In this document: positions 1-6,153 of the stretch, in pieces
Position numbering within the stretch: the stretch's first letter is position 1
Layout: each line of letters begins with the position of its first letter
Assembly: GCA_902796505.1 (NCBI GenBank)
Contig: CADBPA010000118.1
Coordinates: 1 to 6,928, forward strand
Length of the DNA: 6,928 nt
DNA from: an uncultured Ruminococcus sp.
GTDB lineage: Bacteria; Bacillota; Clostridia; Oscillospirales; CAG-272
Direction of reading: 5' to 3'
Translations under genes and position numbers: made by a program
The notes under the pieces: generated by a model
The model's input: the letters and a program-made list of their open reading frames with translations, nothing else
Told to the model about the DNA's origin: nothing
Database searches by the model: none

Positions 1-609
1 GATTACAGGAACGGTCAAAAGACCGGCTTTTTCCTCGACCAGCGTTTCAACCGCCGCGCCGTCGCCGCGCTCGCAAAGGGCAAGCGCGTTCTCGACTGCT
101 TCACGCATACCGGCTCCTTCGGGCTGAACTGCGCCGCGGCCGGCGCGGAATCGGTCGTCAGCGTGGATATTTCGGAGGACGCGCTGAAAACCGCCCGTGA
201 AAACGCCGCCCTGAACGGCCTCTCCGACAAGATCGAATACGTCCGCGCCGACGTGTTCGACTATCTCACCGCCCTGAAAAACGAAGGCAACCCCGGTTTC
301 GATCTCATCATCCTCGATCCTCCGGCGTTCACCAAAAGCCGCGATACGCTGAAATCGGCGATCCGCGGCTATAAAGAGATCAACCTCAAAGCGATGCAGC
401 TTCTGCCGCGCGGCGGCTATCTCGCCACCTGCTCCTGCTCGCACTTTATGACCGAGACCTATTTCAAGCAGATGCTCCACAACGCGGCGGCGGACGCCGG
501 GATCACCCTCCGGCAGATCGAAGCGCGCACGCAAGGCCCGGATCATCCGATCCTCTGGGGCGTTCCCGAAACCGAATATCTGAAATTCTTTCTCTTCCAG
601 ATCGCCTGA
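1..609 (+). CDS. Class I SAM-dependent rRNA methyltransferase, RlmI/YwbD family (5' end outside window)
   Basis: The open frame runs in from the left edge and gives 202 C-terminal residues. RlmI-family proteins are roughly 390-400 residues, so about half, including the N-terminal PUA region, lies outside. Near the visible start, GQKTGFFLDQRFNR (residues 5-18) is a family hallmark. It is followed by the Rossmann SAM-binding stretch VLDCFTHTGSFG (30-41) and an acidic residue ending beta-2 (D56). The catalytic-loop motif DPPAF is at 106-110, and CSCSH, with two cysteines at 144 and 146, lies further on. E. coli RlmI makes m5C1962 in 23S rRNA; that this protein hits the same base is inferred from the family. 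The TGA stop at 607-609 is 11 bases before the next gene, so the two are probably co-transcribed. The family call is firm; the exact RNA target is not. Confidence 0.9.
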   Translation, partial: DYRNGQKTGFFLDQRFNRRAVAALAKGKRVLDCFTHTGSFGLNCAAAGAESVVSVDISEDALKTARENAALNGLSDKIEYVRADVFDYLTALKNEGNPGFDLIILDPPAFTKSRDTLKSAIRGYKEINLKAMQLLPRGGYLATCSCSHFMTETYFKQMLHNAAADAGITLRQIEARTQGPDHPILWGVPETEYLKFFLFQIA

Positions 610-620
610 AAGGAGTCTCT

Positions 621-1772
621 ATGACCGAAAAGCTATACGATCTTGACGCCTACCTCCGCTCCTTTACCGCCGAGGTCCTCTCCTGCACCCCCTGTGGGAA
701 GGACTACGAAGTCATCCTCGACGCCACCGCCTTTTTCCCAGAAGAGGGAGGGCAGAGCGCGGATACCGGAAGGCTCGGCGGAGCTATCGTCCGGGACGTG
801 CGCATCAGGGACGGCGTGATCCGGCATATCACCGATTCACCTCTCCCGGTCGGCTCGACCGTCTCCGGGGAGATCGACTTTGCGCCGCGCTTTGAGAAAA
901 TGCAATGCCATACGGCGGAGCATATCCTCTCCGGGCTTTTTCACAGCCTCTACGGCATTGAGAACGTCGGCTTTCATCTCGGCGAGAGGGAAGTCACCCT
1001 CGATACCTCCGCTCCGGTCACGCCCGAAATGCTCGCCGAAGTCGAGGAAAGAGCCAACCGCGCGATCTGGGAAAACCGCCCGGTGACCTGCCGCTATCCC
1101 TCCCCCGAAGAGCTTTCTTCGATGAGCTACCGCTCGAAAATCGAAATTCGGGGCGCCGTCCGGATCGTCGAAATCGAGGGGATCGACGTCTGCGCCTGCT
1201 GCGCGCCGCACGTCCGCAGGACCGGCGAGATCGGGATCGTCAAGTGTATCTCAGCGGAAAAGCACAAGTCCGGAACGCGGATCACGATGCTCGCAGGCTC
1301 GCGCGCCTACCGCTATCTCTGCGACGTCTTTTCGGCGGCGCATACCGTCGCCGTCTCGCTCTCCTGCGGCAATACCGATCTTCCGGGCGCCGTCGCCTCG
1401 CTCAAAGCCGAGGCGGCGCAGATCCGCACTGAAGCCTTCTCGCTCGTCCGCCGCCTCGCCGAAGAACAGGCGAAAGCCCTGCCCGAAACGCCCGGCAGCC
1501 TCGCCGTCCTGCTCGACGATTCCGCGACCGCCGATGCGATGCTCGCTTACGCCAACGCCGCGATCGGAAAGGTCGGCGGCGTCCTCGGCGTTTTCCTGCC
1601 GCAAAAAGACGCGCTGCGCTATCTGCTGATGATCCGCGAGGGCGATATTACCCCGGTCGTCCGGGCGTTCAATAAAGCACTTTCCGCCCGCGGCGGCGGA
1701 AAAGGCAATCTCGCGCAGGGTACCGTCCCGGCGACCTTTGCCGAGGTTGAGGCGTATTTTGCCTCGCTCTGA
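621..1772 (+). CDS. alaX: Alanyl-tRNA editing protein, AlaX long form with DHHA1 domain
   Basis: This 383-residue protein is a stand-alone trans-editing enzyme that hydrolyses mischarged tRNA(Ala), mainly Ser-tRNA(Ala), in the cytoplasm. It matches the editing half of alanyl-tRNA synthetase. The beta-barrel motif FFPEEGGQSADTG is at 38-50. The zinc site is formed by HTAEH (H97, H101) and CCAPH (C193, H197), giving the HxxxH plus CxxxH ligand set. A helical linker (about 255-290) leads to a C-terminal DHHA1 domain containing GGGKGNLAQG (358-367), the counterpart of the glycine-rich AlaRS motif. There is no aminoacylation domain, and the length fits AlaX-L rather than full AlaRS (about 870 residues). 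The ATG is preceded by AAAGGAG (609-615) at 5 bases. It probably shares a transcript with the upstream rRNA methyltransferase. It ends before a strong terminator. Confidence 0.93.
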   Translation: MTEKLYDLDAYLRSFTAEVLSCTPCGKDYEVILDATAFFPEEGGQSADTGRLGGAIVRDVRIRDGVIRHITDSPLPVGSTVSGEIDFAPRFEKMQCHTAEHILSGLFHSLYGIENVGFHLGEREVTLDTSAPVTPEMLAEVEERANRAIWENRPVTCRYPSPEELSSMSYRSKIEIRGAVRIVEIEGIDVCACCAPHVRRTGEIGIVKCISAEKHKSGTRITMLAGSRAYRYLCDVFSAAHTVAVSLSCGNTDLPGAVASLKAEAAQIRTEAFSLVRRLAEEQAKALPETPGSLAVLLDDSATADAMLAYANAAIGKVGGVLGVFLPQKDALRYLLMIREGDITPVVRAFNKALSARGGGKGNLAQGTVPATFAEVEAYFASL

Positions 1773-1810
1773 TCTTCACGCTTCCGATCCGGGATCGCCG
1801 GGGAAAAGCA

Positions 1811-1844
1811 AAAGCGTCCGCTCCATTCCGAGCGGGCGCTTTTT
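1811..1844 (+). terminator. Intrinsic terminator after alaX, probably bidirectional
   Basis: AAAGCGTCCGCTC (1811-1823) pairs with GAGCGGGCGCTTT (1830-1842) around a 6-base loop, giving a 13-bp stem with a single G-U pair. It is followed by TTTTT (1840-1844). Read on the minus strand, the hairpin is followed by TTTTGCTTTT, so it may also stop transcription from the convergent dCMP deaminase gene, whose stop codon lies about 30 bases away. Confidence 0.88.
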
Positions 1845-1874
1845 ATAAAATCGGATCTGCGTTTTTCTCCGCGA

Positions 1875-2375
1875 TCAGCCTTCAAACGAAATCAGAATCG
1901 ACTTGCGCTTGGTGGAAAGCCTTCTGCAGACCACGCCGGCGGCGTCCAGCATCCTGCGCGACTGTTCGCAGGAGGGGGTGTCGTGATATTTATCCGAGAG
2001 ATAGATGACCTCGCGCACGCCCGACTGAATGATCGCCTTCGCGCATTCGTTGCAGGGGAAGAGCGCCACGTAGAGCTTCGAGCCGTAGAGCGACTTTCCG
2101 CGCGTGTTCAGGATCGCGTTCAGCTCGGCGTGAACGACGAAGGGGTATTTCGTCTCGCCCCGGCTCGCGTCTCTGTTCCAGGGGAACACCTCGTCGGAGC
2201 ATCCGGCAGGGAAGCCGTTGTATCCGGTCGAGAGAATGCGGTTGTTTTCATCCACGATGCAGGCGCCGACTCGCGTGTTCGGATCTTTCGACCGCTCCGC
2301 CGCCAGCAGAGCAACGCCCATAAAGTATTCGTCCCAGCTGATATAATCGCCGCGCTTTTCGCTTGTAAATTCCAT
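1875..2375 (-). CDS. Deoxycytidylate (dCMP) deaminase, ComEB-like
   Basis: This 166-residue zinc enzyme is predicted to convert dCMP to dUMP, feeding thymidylate synthesis. The cytidine/dCMP deaminase signature is complete: HAE at 82-84 (H82 zinc ligand, E84 proton shuttle) and PCNEC at 107-111 (C108 and C111 zinc ligands). GYNGFPAG (51-58), typical of dCMP rather than free-base deaminases, lies upstream. RVGACIVD (35-42) is the usual core strand. The frame is open 22 codons further upstream to a possible ATG at 2441. I chose ATG 2375 because GAGGG (2383-2387 on the plus strand) sits 7 bases before it, the family homology begins soon after, and the promoter at 2401-2429 would lie inside the longer version. 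It is a monocistronic minus-strand gene, convergent with alaX and divergent from the PflX gene. B. subtilis ComEB belongs to this family but is not itself needed for competence, so no DNA-uptake role is implied. Confidence 0.93.
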   Translation of the reverse strand: MEFTSEKRGDYISWDEYFMGVALLAAERSKDPNTRVGACIVDENNRILSTGYNGFPAGCSDEVFPWNRDASRGETKYPFVVHAELNAILNTRGKSLYGSKLYVALFPCNECAKAIIQSGVREVIYLSDKYHDTPSCEQSRRMLDAAGVVCRRLSTKRKSILISFEG

Positions 2376-2400
2376 GGTCCGTCCCTCGCGTTTTTTCTTT

Positions 2401-2429
2401 ATTCTAACATATTCCGCCCGAAATGTCAA
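2401..2429 (-). promoter_or_regulatory. Sigma-A-type promoter of the dCMP deaminase gene
   Basis: On the minus strand there is a perfect -35 TTGACA (2424-2429), a 17-base spacer and -10 TAGAAT (2401-2406). TGT directly precedes the -10 and makes it an extended -10. The predicted start is about 20 bases upstream of the gene's ATG, leaving a short leader just large enough for the ribosome binding site. The assignment rests on near-consensus match, correct spacing and position. Confidence 0.85.
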
Positions 2430-2435
2430 TATCCC

Positions 2436-2464
2436 TTGCAAACTCCGTTCCGATATGTTATAAT
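2436..2464 (+). promoter_or_regulatory. Sigma-A-type promoter of the PflX-family gene
   Basis: The -35 is TTGCAA (2436-2441), followed by a 17-base spacer and a perfect -10 TATAAT (2459-2464), again with TGT just before it (extended -10). The start site would fall near 2471, about 27 bases before the ATG at 2498. This promoter is back to back with that of the dCMP deaminase gene; the two -35 boxes are only 6 bases apart. Confidence 0.86.
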
Positions 2465-2497
2465 GATCTTATCAGAAAAACAAGAAAGGAGCGCGCG

Positions 2498-3433
2498 ATG
2501 AATTTCCCCGATCCCTCCGCCCTCTATACCCCCTGCCGCCTCTGCGCGAGAGACTGCCGCGTGGACCGTACCGCCGGGCAGACCGGCGCCTGCCGCTCCT
2601 CGGCCTCGCTTACGGTCGCGCGCGCCGCGCTCCATTTCTGGGAAGAGCCGCCGATCTCCGGCACGCGCGGCTCCGGCGCGATCTTTTTCTCCGGCTGTTC
2701 GCTCGGCTGTATCTATTGCCAGAACCGGCAGATCTCCCGCGGCGGCGACGGCGTGGCGATCCCGGTCGAACGCCTCGCGGCGATCATGCGGGAACTCGCG
2801 GCGCAGGGCGCGCACAATATCAACCTCGTCACCCCGACGCACTTCGTCCCCTCGATCCTCCCGGCGATCCGTATGGCGAGAGCCGCCGGGATGTCCCTGC
2901 CGATCGTCTATAACACCGCCTCGTACGAAAGGGAAGAGACGGTCGACCTGCTTTCCGGCTCGGTCGATATCTATCTGCCCGATCTCAAATACGCGCGCGC
3001 CGAAACGGCAAAGGCGTATTCCTTTGCCGAGGATTACCCGAAAGTCGCGCGCGCCGCGATCGCCCGGATGGTAGATCAGGTCGGCGCTCCGGTCTTTGAC
3101 GGCGAGGGAATGCTGCAAAAAGGCGTGATCGTCCGCGTGCTGCTTCTGCCCGGCCATATCGCCGAGGCGAAGCTCTCGGTCGCATGGCTCTGTAAGACCT
3201 TCGGCGACGCGGTCTATATCAGCCTGATGAATCAATATACGCCGCCGTCCTCCGCCCCGTCGGTCCGCCTGCCCCGACCGCTCGACCGCACGGTCACCCG
3301 CGCCGAGTACGAAGACCTTGTGGAGTACGCCCTCCGCCTCGGCGTGAAAAACGCCTTCACGCAGGACTTCGGCACGCAGTCGGAGAGCTTTCTTCCGCCC
3401 TTCGATCATACCGGCGTCCTGCCGGAAAAATAG
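2498..3433 (+). CDS. pflX: Radical SAM protein, PflX family (COG1313, putative pyruvate formate-lyase activating enzyme-like)
   Basis: This 311-residue iron-sulfur protein has the radical SAM motif CSLGCIYC (C67, C71, C74), which binds the [4Fe-4S] cluster that cleaves SAM. Two segments are characteristic of the PflX family: WEEPPISGTRGSG (48-60), just before the cluster loop, and the C-terminal AFTQDFGTQSESF (286-298). An N-terminal cysteine set (C13, C16, C20, C32) precedes the barrel and may bind a second metal or cluster. The name comes from resemblance to pyruvate formate-lyase activases; the true substrate of the family is not established. I chose ATG 2498 because AAAGGAG (2485-2491) lies 6 bases before it and because the promoter overlaps the longer frame beginning at 2423. 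The gene has its own promoter and terminator and appears monocistronic. No glycyl radical enzyme is adjacent. Confidence 0.9.
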   Translation: MNFPDPSALYTPCRLCARDCRVDRTAGQTGACRSSASLTVARAALHFWEEPPISGTRGSGAIFFSGCSLGCIYCQNRQISRGGDGVAIPVERLAAIMRELAAQGAHNINLVTPTHFVPSILPAIRMARAAGMSLPIVYNTASYEREETVDLLSGSVDIYLPDLKYARAETAKAYSFAEDYPKVARAAIARMVDQVGAPVFDGEGMLQKGVIVRVLLLPGHIAEAKLSVAWLCKTFGDAVYISLMNQYTPPSSAPSVRLPRPLDRTVTRAEYEDLVEYALRLGVKNAFTQDFGTQSESFLPPFDHTGVLPEK

Positions 3434-3434
3434 C

Positions 3435-3464
3435 AGAGCGAAGACTTCCGGTCTCCGCTCTTTT
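3435..3464 (+). terminator. Intrinsic terminator after the PflX-family gene, possibly shared
   Basis: AGAGCGAAGAC (3435-3445) pairs with GTCTCCGCTCT (3451-3461) across a 5-base loop with one mismatch, followed by TTTT (3461-3464). On the minus strand the same hairpin is followed by GCTATTTTT, so it can plausibly also terminate the convergent three-gene operon that ends at 3493. Confidence 0.75.
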
Positions 3465-3492
3465 CACGCTGAAATGATGAATAATTATTCCT

Positions 3493-4434
3493 TTATACCG
3501 CATACAAAATATGCAGATTTCGGATCGCCGGATCGGCGATCTTTTTGTTGACTTCATAGGCCTGCAGCTCCAGCTCGTCGGTCGGAAGAGAAGAGAGCGC
3601 GCGCTCGCGCAGAGCCTCCGAAAGGCGGCTTGCGGTCTGTTCGACCAGAGCGATCTTCCGCGCGGCGTTCTCCGGATCGTTCTGGAAGGAGAGAAGGCTT
3701 CCGAGGATCGGCGCAAGATCGGGAAAATCGGTCCGCTCGCGCAGAGACCGGAAGGACCACTTGTAGTAGGGGGTATAGCGGCCCGAGATCAGATGCGCCG
3801 CGCGGATCGCGCTCTCCGTAAATTCCGCAAGCGCAAGAGCGGCGGCTTCCGGCTCTCCGTGGGCGAGGATGCGCGGAAAATTGTACTGTCCGCTCTGCGC
3901 CGCGAGCAGAAGCTGCCCTGAGATCTTCTTTTTGCGCACGTCCTCCGGCATTGCCGAAAGCGCGGCGCGGATCTTCGTCACCTCGCCGTAGCGGTCGAAG
4001 AAGATCTTTCCGTTCGTCGCTTCGAGAAGCCCCTGTTCCGGGAGCGAAAACCAGTCGGATATTGTCGGATGATCATAGTTTCTGCCGCATTTTTTCTCAA
4101 AAAATTCGGAAATTCTCATCATTCCGTGCCGCGCGCCGCCTGCCGGAGCAAGCAGGCTTCTCCGGTATCCCCGATATTCCTTCGGCAGCTTCAGATAGGC
4201 CTTTTCGAGGGCGAACGCCGCCTTGCGATCGACGACCTCCTCCCCCGGAAGAAAGAGGCAGAAGCCCGGCTCAAAATCGTGATCCTCGGAGATATTGTCG
4301 TCAAAGCCGAGGCATTCCGAACCCTCGCCGCAAAGCCCCGCCGCAAGATACGGCAGAAGACCCGGAAACTGCTCTTCGAGCATCGGAAGACCGTATTCGC
4401 GGAAATATCCCTCGGAAAGTTCAAGGCCTCTCAT
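3493..4434 (-). CDS. DUF4037 domain protein, nucleotidyltransferase-like, function unknown
   Basis: This 313-residue cytoplasmic protein has no signal or membrane segment. The N-terminal part carries a polymerase-beta-type nucleotidyltransferase signature: GSECLGFDDNISEDHDF (38-54), with G38-S39 followed by D51-x-D53 as probable metal ligands, then GFCLFL (57-62). This GS...DHDF pattern is typical of DUF4037 proteins. The C-terminal half is mostly helical and includes YTPYYKWSFRSL (220-231), which I read as part of the DUF4037 domain proper. The reaction and substrate are unknown; nucleotide transfer is inferred from the motif alone. I chose the start at 4434 because GGAGG lies 4 bases upstream, whereas the ATG at 4470 has no Shine-Dalgarno. 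With that start it overlaps the end of the upstream TPR gene by 14 bases, so the two are probably translationally coupled. It is the last gene of a three-gene minus-strand operon. Confidence 0.82.
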   Translation of the reverse strand: MRGLELSEGYFREYGLPMLEEQFPGLLPYLAAGLCGEGSECLGFDDNISEDHDFEPGFCLFLPGEEVVDRKAAFALEKAYLKLPKEYRGYRRSLLAPAGGARHGMMRISEFFEKKCGRNYDHPTISDWFSLPEQGLLEATNGKIFFDRYGEVTKIRAALSAMPEDVRKKKISGQLLLAAQSGQYNFPRILAHGEPEAAALALAEFTESAIRAAHLISGRYTPYYKWSFRSLRERTDFPDLAPILGSLLSFQNDPENAARKIALVEQTASRLSEALRERALSSLPTDELELQAYEVNKKIADPAIRNLHILYAV

Positions 4435-5236
4435 AGATCCTCCGCATCCGCTTTCGCAGCTCTTCCGCATAGAAGAATCTGCCGAAATAATCGAAGGTCG
4501 GATGGCATTTTTCGCAGACGAAAGCGTAGTTGCCGTCCTGCGGATTTTCGGGATCGTCGAGCAGCCGCTCGGCTTCGTTCAGGCATTTCTGGATTTTCCC
4601 GTCTCCGGCTTCGATCCCGTCCCGCGCCTCGTAAAGGTCGGCGAGATTGAGATAGGAGACCGCCTCCTCCGGCATCATCCGGTTCTGCGCCATGATCCCG
4701 ATCGCCCGGTAAAAGAGCGCCTCGGCGCGGTCGTACTCCCCGACCTCGGCAAGCGCGAGCGCATAATTATTATATAATCCGCCGAGCCGCTCGTCCGTAT
4801 TTTCAAGATCGCGCTCGTAAATTTTCCGCGCGGCCTCGTAGAGCGGCAGCGCGTCGCTCACCCTTCCGAACGCCTTGTACGCCGTCGCCGCGTTGATATA
4901 CGCCGTCGCTTCTGCCGCCGTGCCGGAAAGCCCTGCCTCCTCGGTGATCTTCAGCGCGTACGCCGCCCGGTCGAAGGCTTCCTCCTGCCGTCCGAGCTTG
5001 CGGAAAAGCCCGATCTGCTCGTTGACGATCGTGTAGAGCGCGCGCAGATTCCGTGCTTCGGTCGCCTCGGCTTCCCAGTAGCATAGATGCCGCTCGGCTG
5101 CGGCGTAATCGTTGCGGGAAAGATGCTCGTCGAGCTTTTCGATCACGTGCGCGATGGGGATCGCGTCCCGGTCGCGCCTTCCGTATGTAACGTTGTCGTC
5201 GAGATAATCTTCCGGCGTCATCCGTCCGTTGTCCAT
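4421..5236 (-). CDS. Tetratricopeptide repeat protein, operon partner of DUF4037
   Basis: This 271-residue soluble protein has no signal peptide. It is a run of helical hairpins with TPR spacing. The clearest units are about 110-143 (AYINAATAYKAFGRVSDALP), 153-186 (LYNNYALALAEVGEYDRAEA) and 192-225 (a degenerate unit with AVSYLNLADLYEA). Less regular repeats lie at about 43-105. TPR arrays bind other proteins or peptides, so a scaffold or adaptor role is inferred. After the repeats comes a distinct tail with CEKCH (241-245) and FDYFGRFFYAEEL (248-260), which is not TPR-like and may be a docking segment or metal site. Its ATG follows GAAAGGAAG (5243-5251 on the plus strand) by 6 bases and lies 18 bases after the isomerase-like gene. 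Its 3' end contains the ribosome binding site and start of the DUF4037 gene. Function is unknown. Confidence 0.82.
   Translation of the reverse strand: MDNGRMTPEDYLDDNVTYGRRDRDAIPIAHVIEKLDEHLSRNDYAAAERHLCYWEAEATEARNLRALYTIVNEQIGLFRKLGRQEEAFDRAAYALKITEEAGLSGTAAEATAYINAATAYKAFGRVSDALPLYEAARKIYERDLENTDERLGGLYNNYALALAEVGEYDRAEALFYRAIGIMAQNRMMPEEAVSYLNLADLYEARDGIEAGDGKIQKCLNEAERLLDDPENPQDGNYAFVCEKCHPTFDYFGRFFYAEELRKRMRRIYERP
4435..4443 (-). promoter_or_regulatory. Ribosome binding site of the DUF4037 gene, inside the TPR gene
   Basis: On the minus strand GGAGG (4439-4443) is followed by ATCT and then the ATG at 4434. The site lies within the last codons of the TPR gene, 12 bases or more before that gene's TGA. 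A ribosome finishing the TPR gene would cover it, which is the usual layout for translational coupling. It decides the DUF4037 start in favour of 4434. Confidence 0.75.
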
Positions 5237-5254
5237 CGTTTTCTTCCTTTCTTA

Positions 5255-6016
5255 TTATGCGTCGCCGTAGAGCTTTTTCGCCAGCGCGAGGCTCTCAAGC
5301 GGCGGCAGGGTAGGGTGATATTCGAGCCCGCAGGCTCCGGTATACCCGGCGCGCTCTGCGGCGGCGAAGATATTTTTGTAGTCGCTCTCGCCGTACTGCA
5401 GCTCGATGCGCCCCGGATGCCCCGCCGCGTGCAGATGGGCGATGCAGTCGAGATTCTTCGTGATATTCGGAATGATATTGCCTTCCATCACCTGCTGGTG
5501 ATAGATATCGAAAACGATCCGGACGAGCGGATGACCCACCTCGCGCACGATGGCGAACGCCTCCGCCGCCGTCGTCAGATAGTATCCCGGATGGTCGACG
5601 TAGGTGTTCAGCGGCTCCAGCATCAGCGTGATCTCGTACTTTTCGAGGATCGGGATCGCCGCCCGGCAGGCCGCGACGATCGAGGCGTGCTGTTCCTCCC
5701 GCGGCGCGCCGGTATCGGGGCCGACCTGCGAGATCAGAAATCTCGCCCCGACCTTCGCCGCCGCCTCGCAGGATTCGGACAGCCCCGCAAGCCAGAGATC
5801 GCGGTACTGCGGATCGGTCATGCGGAATTCGGTCGTACACATCGAGATCAGCGAAACGCCCCGGCGGTCAAGCGCCGCCTTCGCCGCCGAAAGATCGAGA
5901 TCCTTCCAGCCGTAGATCTCCGCCGTGTCGAATCCGAGATCGGCGATCGCGTCGATCGCCTCGCAAAAATCGCTCCCCTTCGGGAAAAAACAGGGGATCG
6001 GAACGCAAAGTTTCAT
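5255..6016 (-). CDS. Hydroxypyruvate isomerase-like TIM-barrel protein (sugar phosphate isomerase/epimerase superfamily)
   Basis: This 253-residue cytoplasmic TIM-barrel protein has the length expected for Hyi-type enzymes (about 250-260). The metal-site residues of the xylose isomerase-like/tagatose-3-epimerase superfamily appear in order: E134 in LMLEPLN, D170 and H173 in FDIYHQQ, H196 in AHLHAAGHPGR with R203, and E232 in GLEYHP. The two glutamates are the probable catalytic pair. EPLN, DIYH and the PGR segment favour a hydroxypyruvate isomerase-like enzyme (hydroxypyruvate to tartronate semialdehyde). Close relatives act on other keto-sugars, so the substrate is uncertain. The frame is open up to 6142. 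I chose ATG 6016 because AGAGGT lies 6 bases upstream, MKLCVPIPCFF is the expected first strand, and the longer version would include the promoter. It is the first gene of the operon with the TPR and DUF4037 genes. Confidence 0.83.
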   Translation of the reverse strand: MKLCVPIPCFFPKGSDFCEAIDAIADLGFDTAEIYGWKDLDLSAAKAALDRRGVSLISMCTTEFRMTDPQYRDLWLAGLSESCEAAAKVGARFLISQVGPDTGAPREEQHASIVAACRAAIPILEKYEITLMLEPLNTYVDHPGYYLTTAAEAFAIVREVGHPLVRIVFDIYHQQVMEGNIIPNITKNLDCIAHLHAAGHPGRIELQYGESDYKNIFAAAERAGYTGACGLEYHPTLPPLESLALAKKLYGDA

Positions 6017-6042
6017 AAAAATACCTCTTTTCGGTTTTTGTG

Positions 6043-6059
6043 CAAAATGCTCTATTTTG
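6043..6059 (-). repeat. Short inverted repeat in the leader of the isomerase-TPR-DUF4037 operon
   Basis: CAAAAT (6043-6048) and ATTTTG (6054-6059) form a perfect 6-bp inverted repeat around a 5-base loop, extendable by a G-U and a U-A pair. It lies in the predicted untranslated leader, about 27 bases before the isomerase ATG. It is AT-rich and weak as an RNA hairpin. It could be an operator half-site pair or chance. Confidence 0.3.
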
Positions 6060-6113
6060 TAGTGCAATCTGCCGATAGCCACAAGAAATTGGGCTTTTTC
6101 TTCCATTTTCCCC

Positions 6114-6142
6114 ATTATAACCGATTTCGTCAGAATATACAA
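6114..6142 (-). promoter_or_regulatory. Promoter of the isomerase-TPR-DUF4037 operon
   Basis: On the minus strand there is a perfect -10 TATAAT (6114-6119), with a 17-base spacer from TTGTAT (6137-6142), a weak -35 that keeps the TTG. The predicted start near 6107 gives a leader of about 90 bases before the ATG at 6016, much longer than for the other promoters here. The weak -35 leaves room for activator dependence. Confidence 0.7.
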
Positions 6143-6153
6143 GACCTTTTTGT

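Noticed and set aside
837..1211. Antisense open frame inside alaX
   Set aside because: The composition is typical of a shadow frame, it has no start signals, and alaX itself carries the zinc-site motifs on the other strand.
621..1772. Truncated alanyl-tRNA synthetase
   Set aside because: It has a clean start with a ribosome binding site at the editing domain, an intact DHHA1 end, a normal AlaX-L length and no remnant of the catalytic domain upstream.
1811..1844. Small RNA or riboswitch expression platform
   Set aside because: The hairpin directly follows alaX and has a terminator T-run, with no conserved aptamer-like sequence around it. A plain intrinsic terminator explains it.
2376..2441. 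22-residue N-terminal extension of dCMP deaminase (ATG 2441)
   Set aside because: It would contain the near-consensus promoter, lacks a ribosome binding site, and does not resemble the family N-terminus.
2426..3409. 327-codon open frame antisense to the PflX gene
   Set aside because: It mirrors a real gene in GC-rich DNA, has an arginine- and glycine-heavy composition with no recognisable family, and has no ribosome binding site. The plus-strand gene has full motifs, a promoter and a terminator.
4435..4470. Upstream start of the DUF4037 protein (ATG 4470)
   Set aside because: There is no Shine-Dalgarno before it, whereas ATG 4434 has GGAGG close by. The extra 12 residues look like an out-of-frame readout of the TPR gene end.
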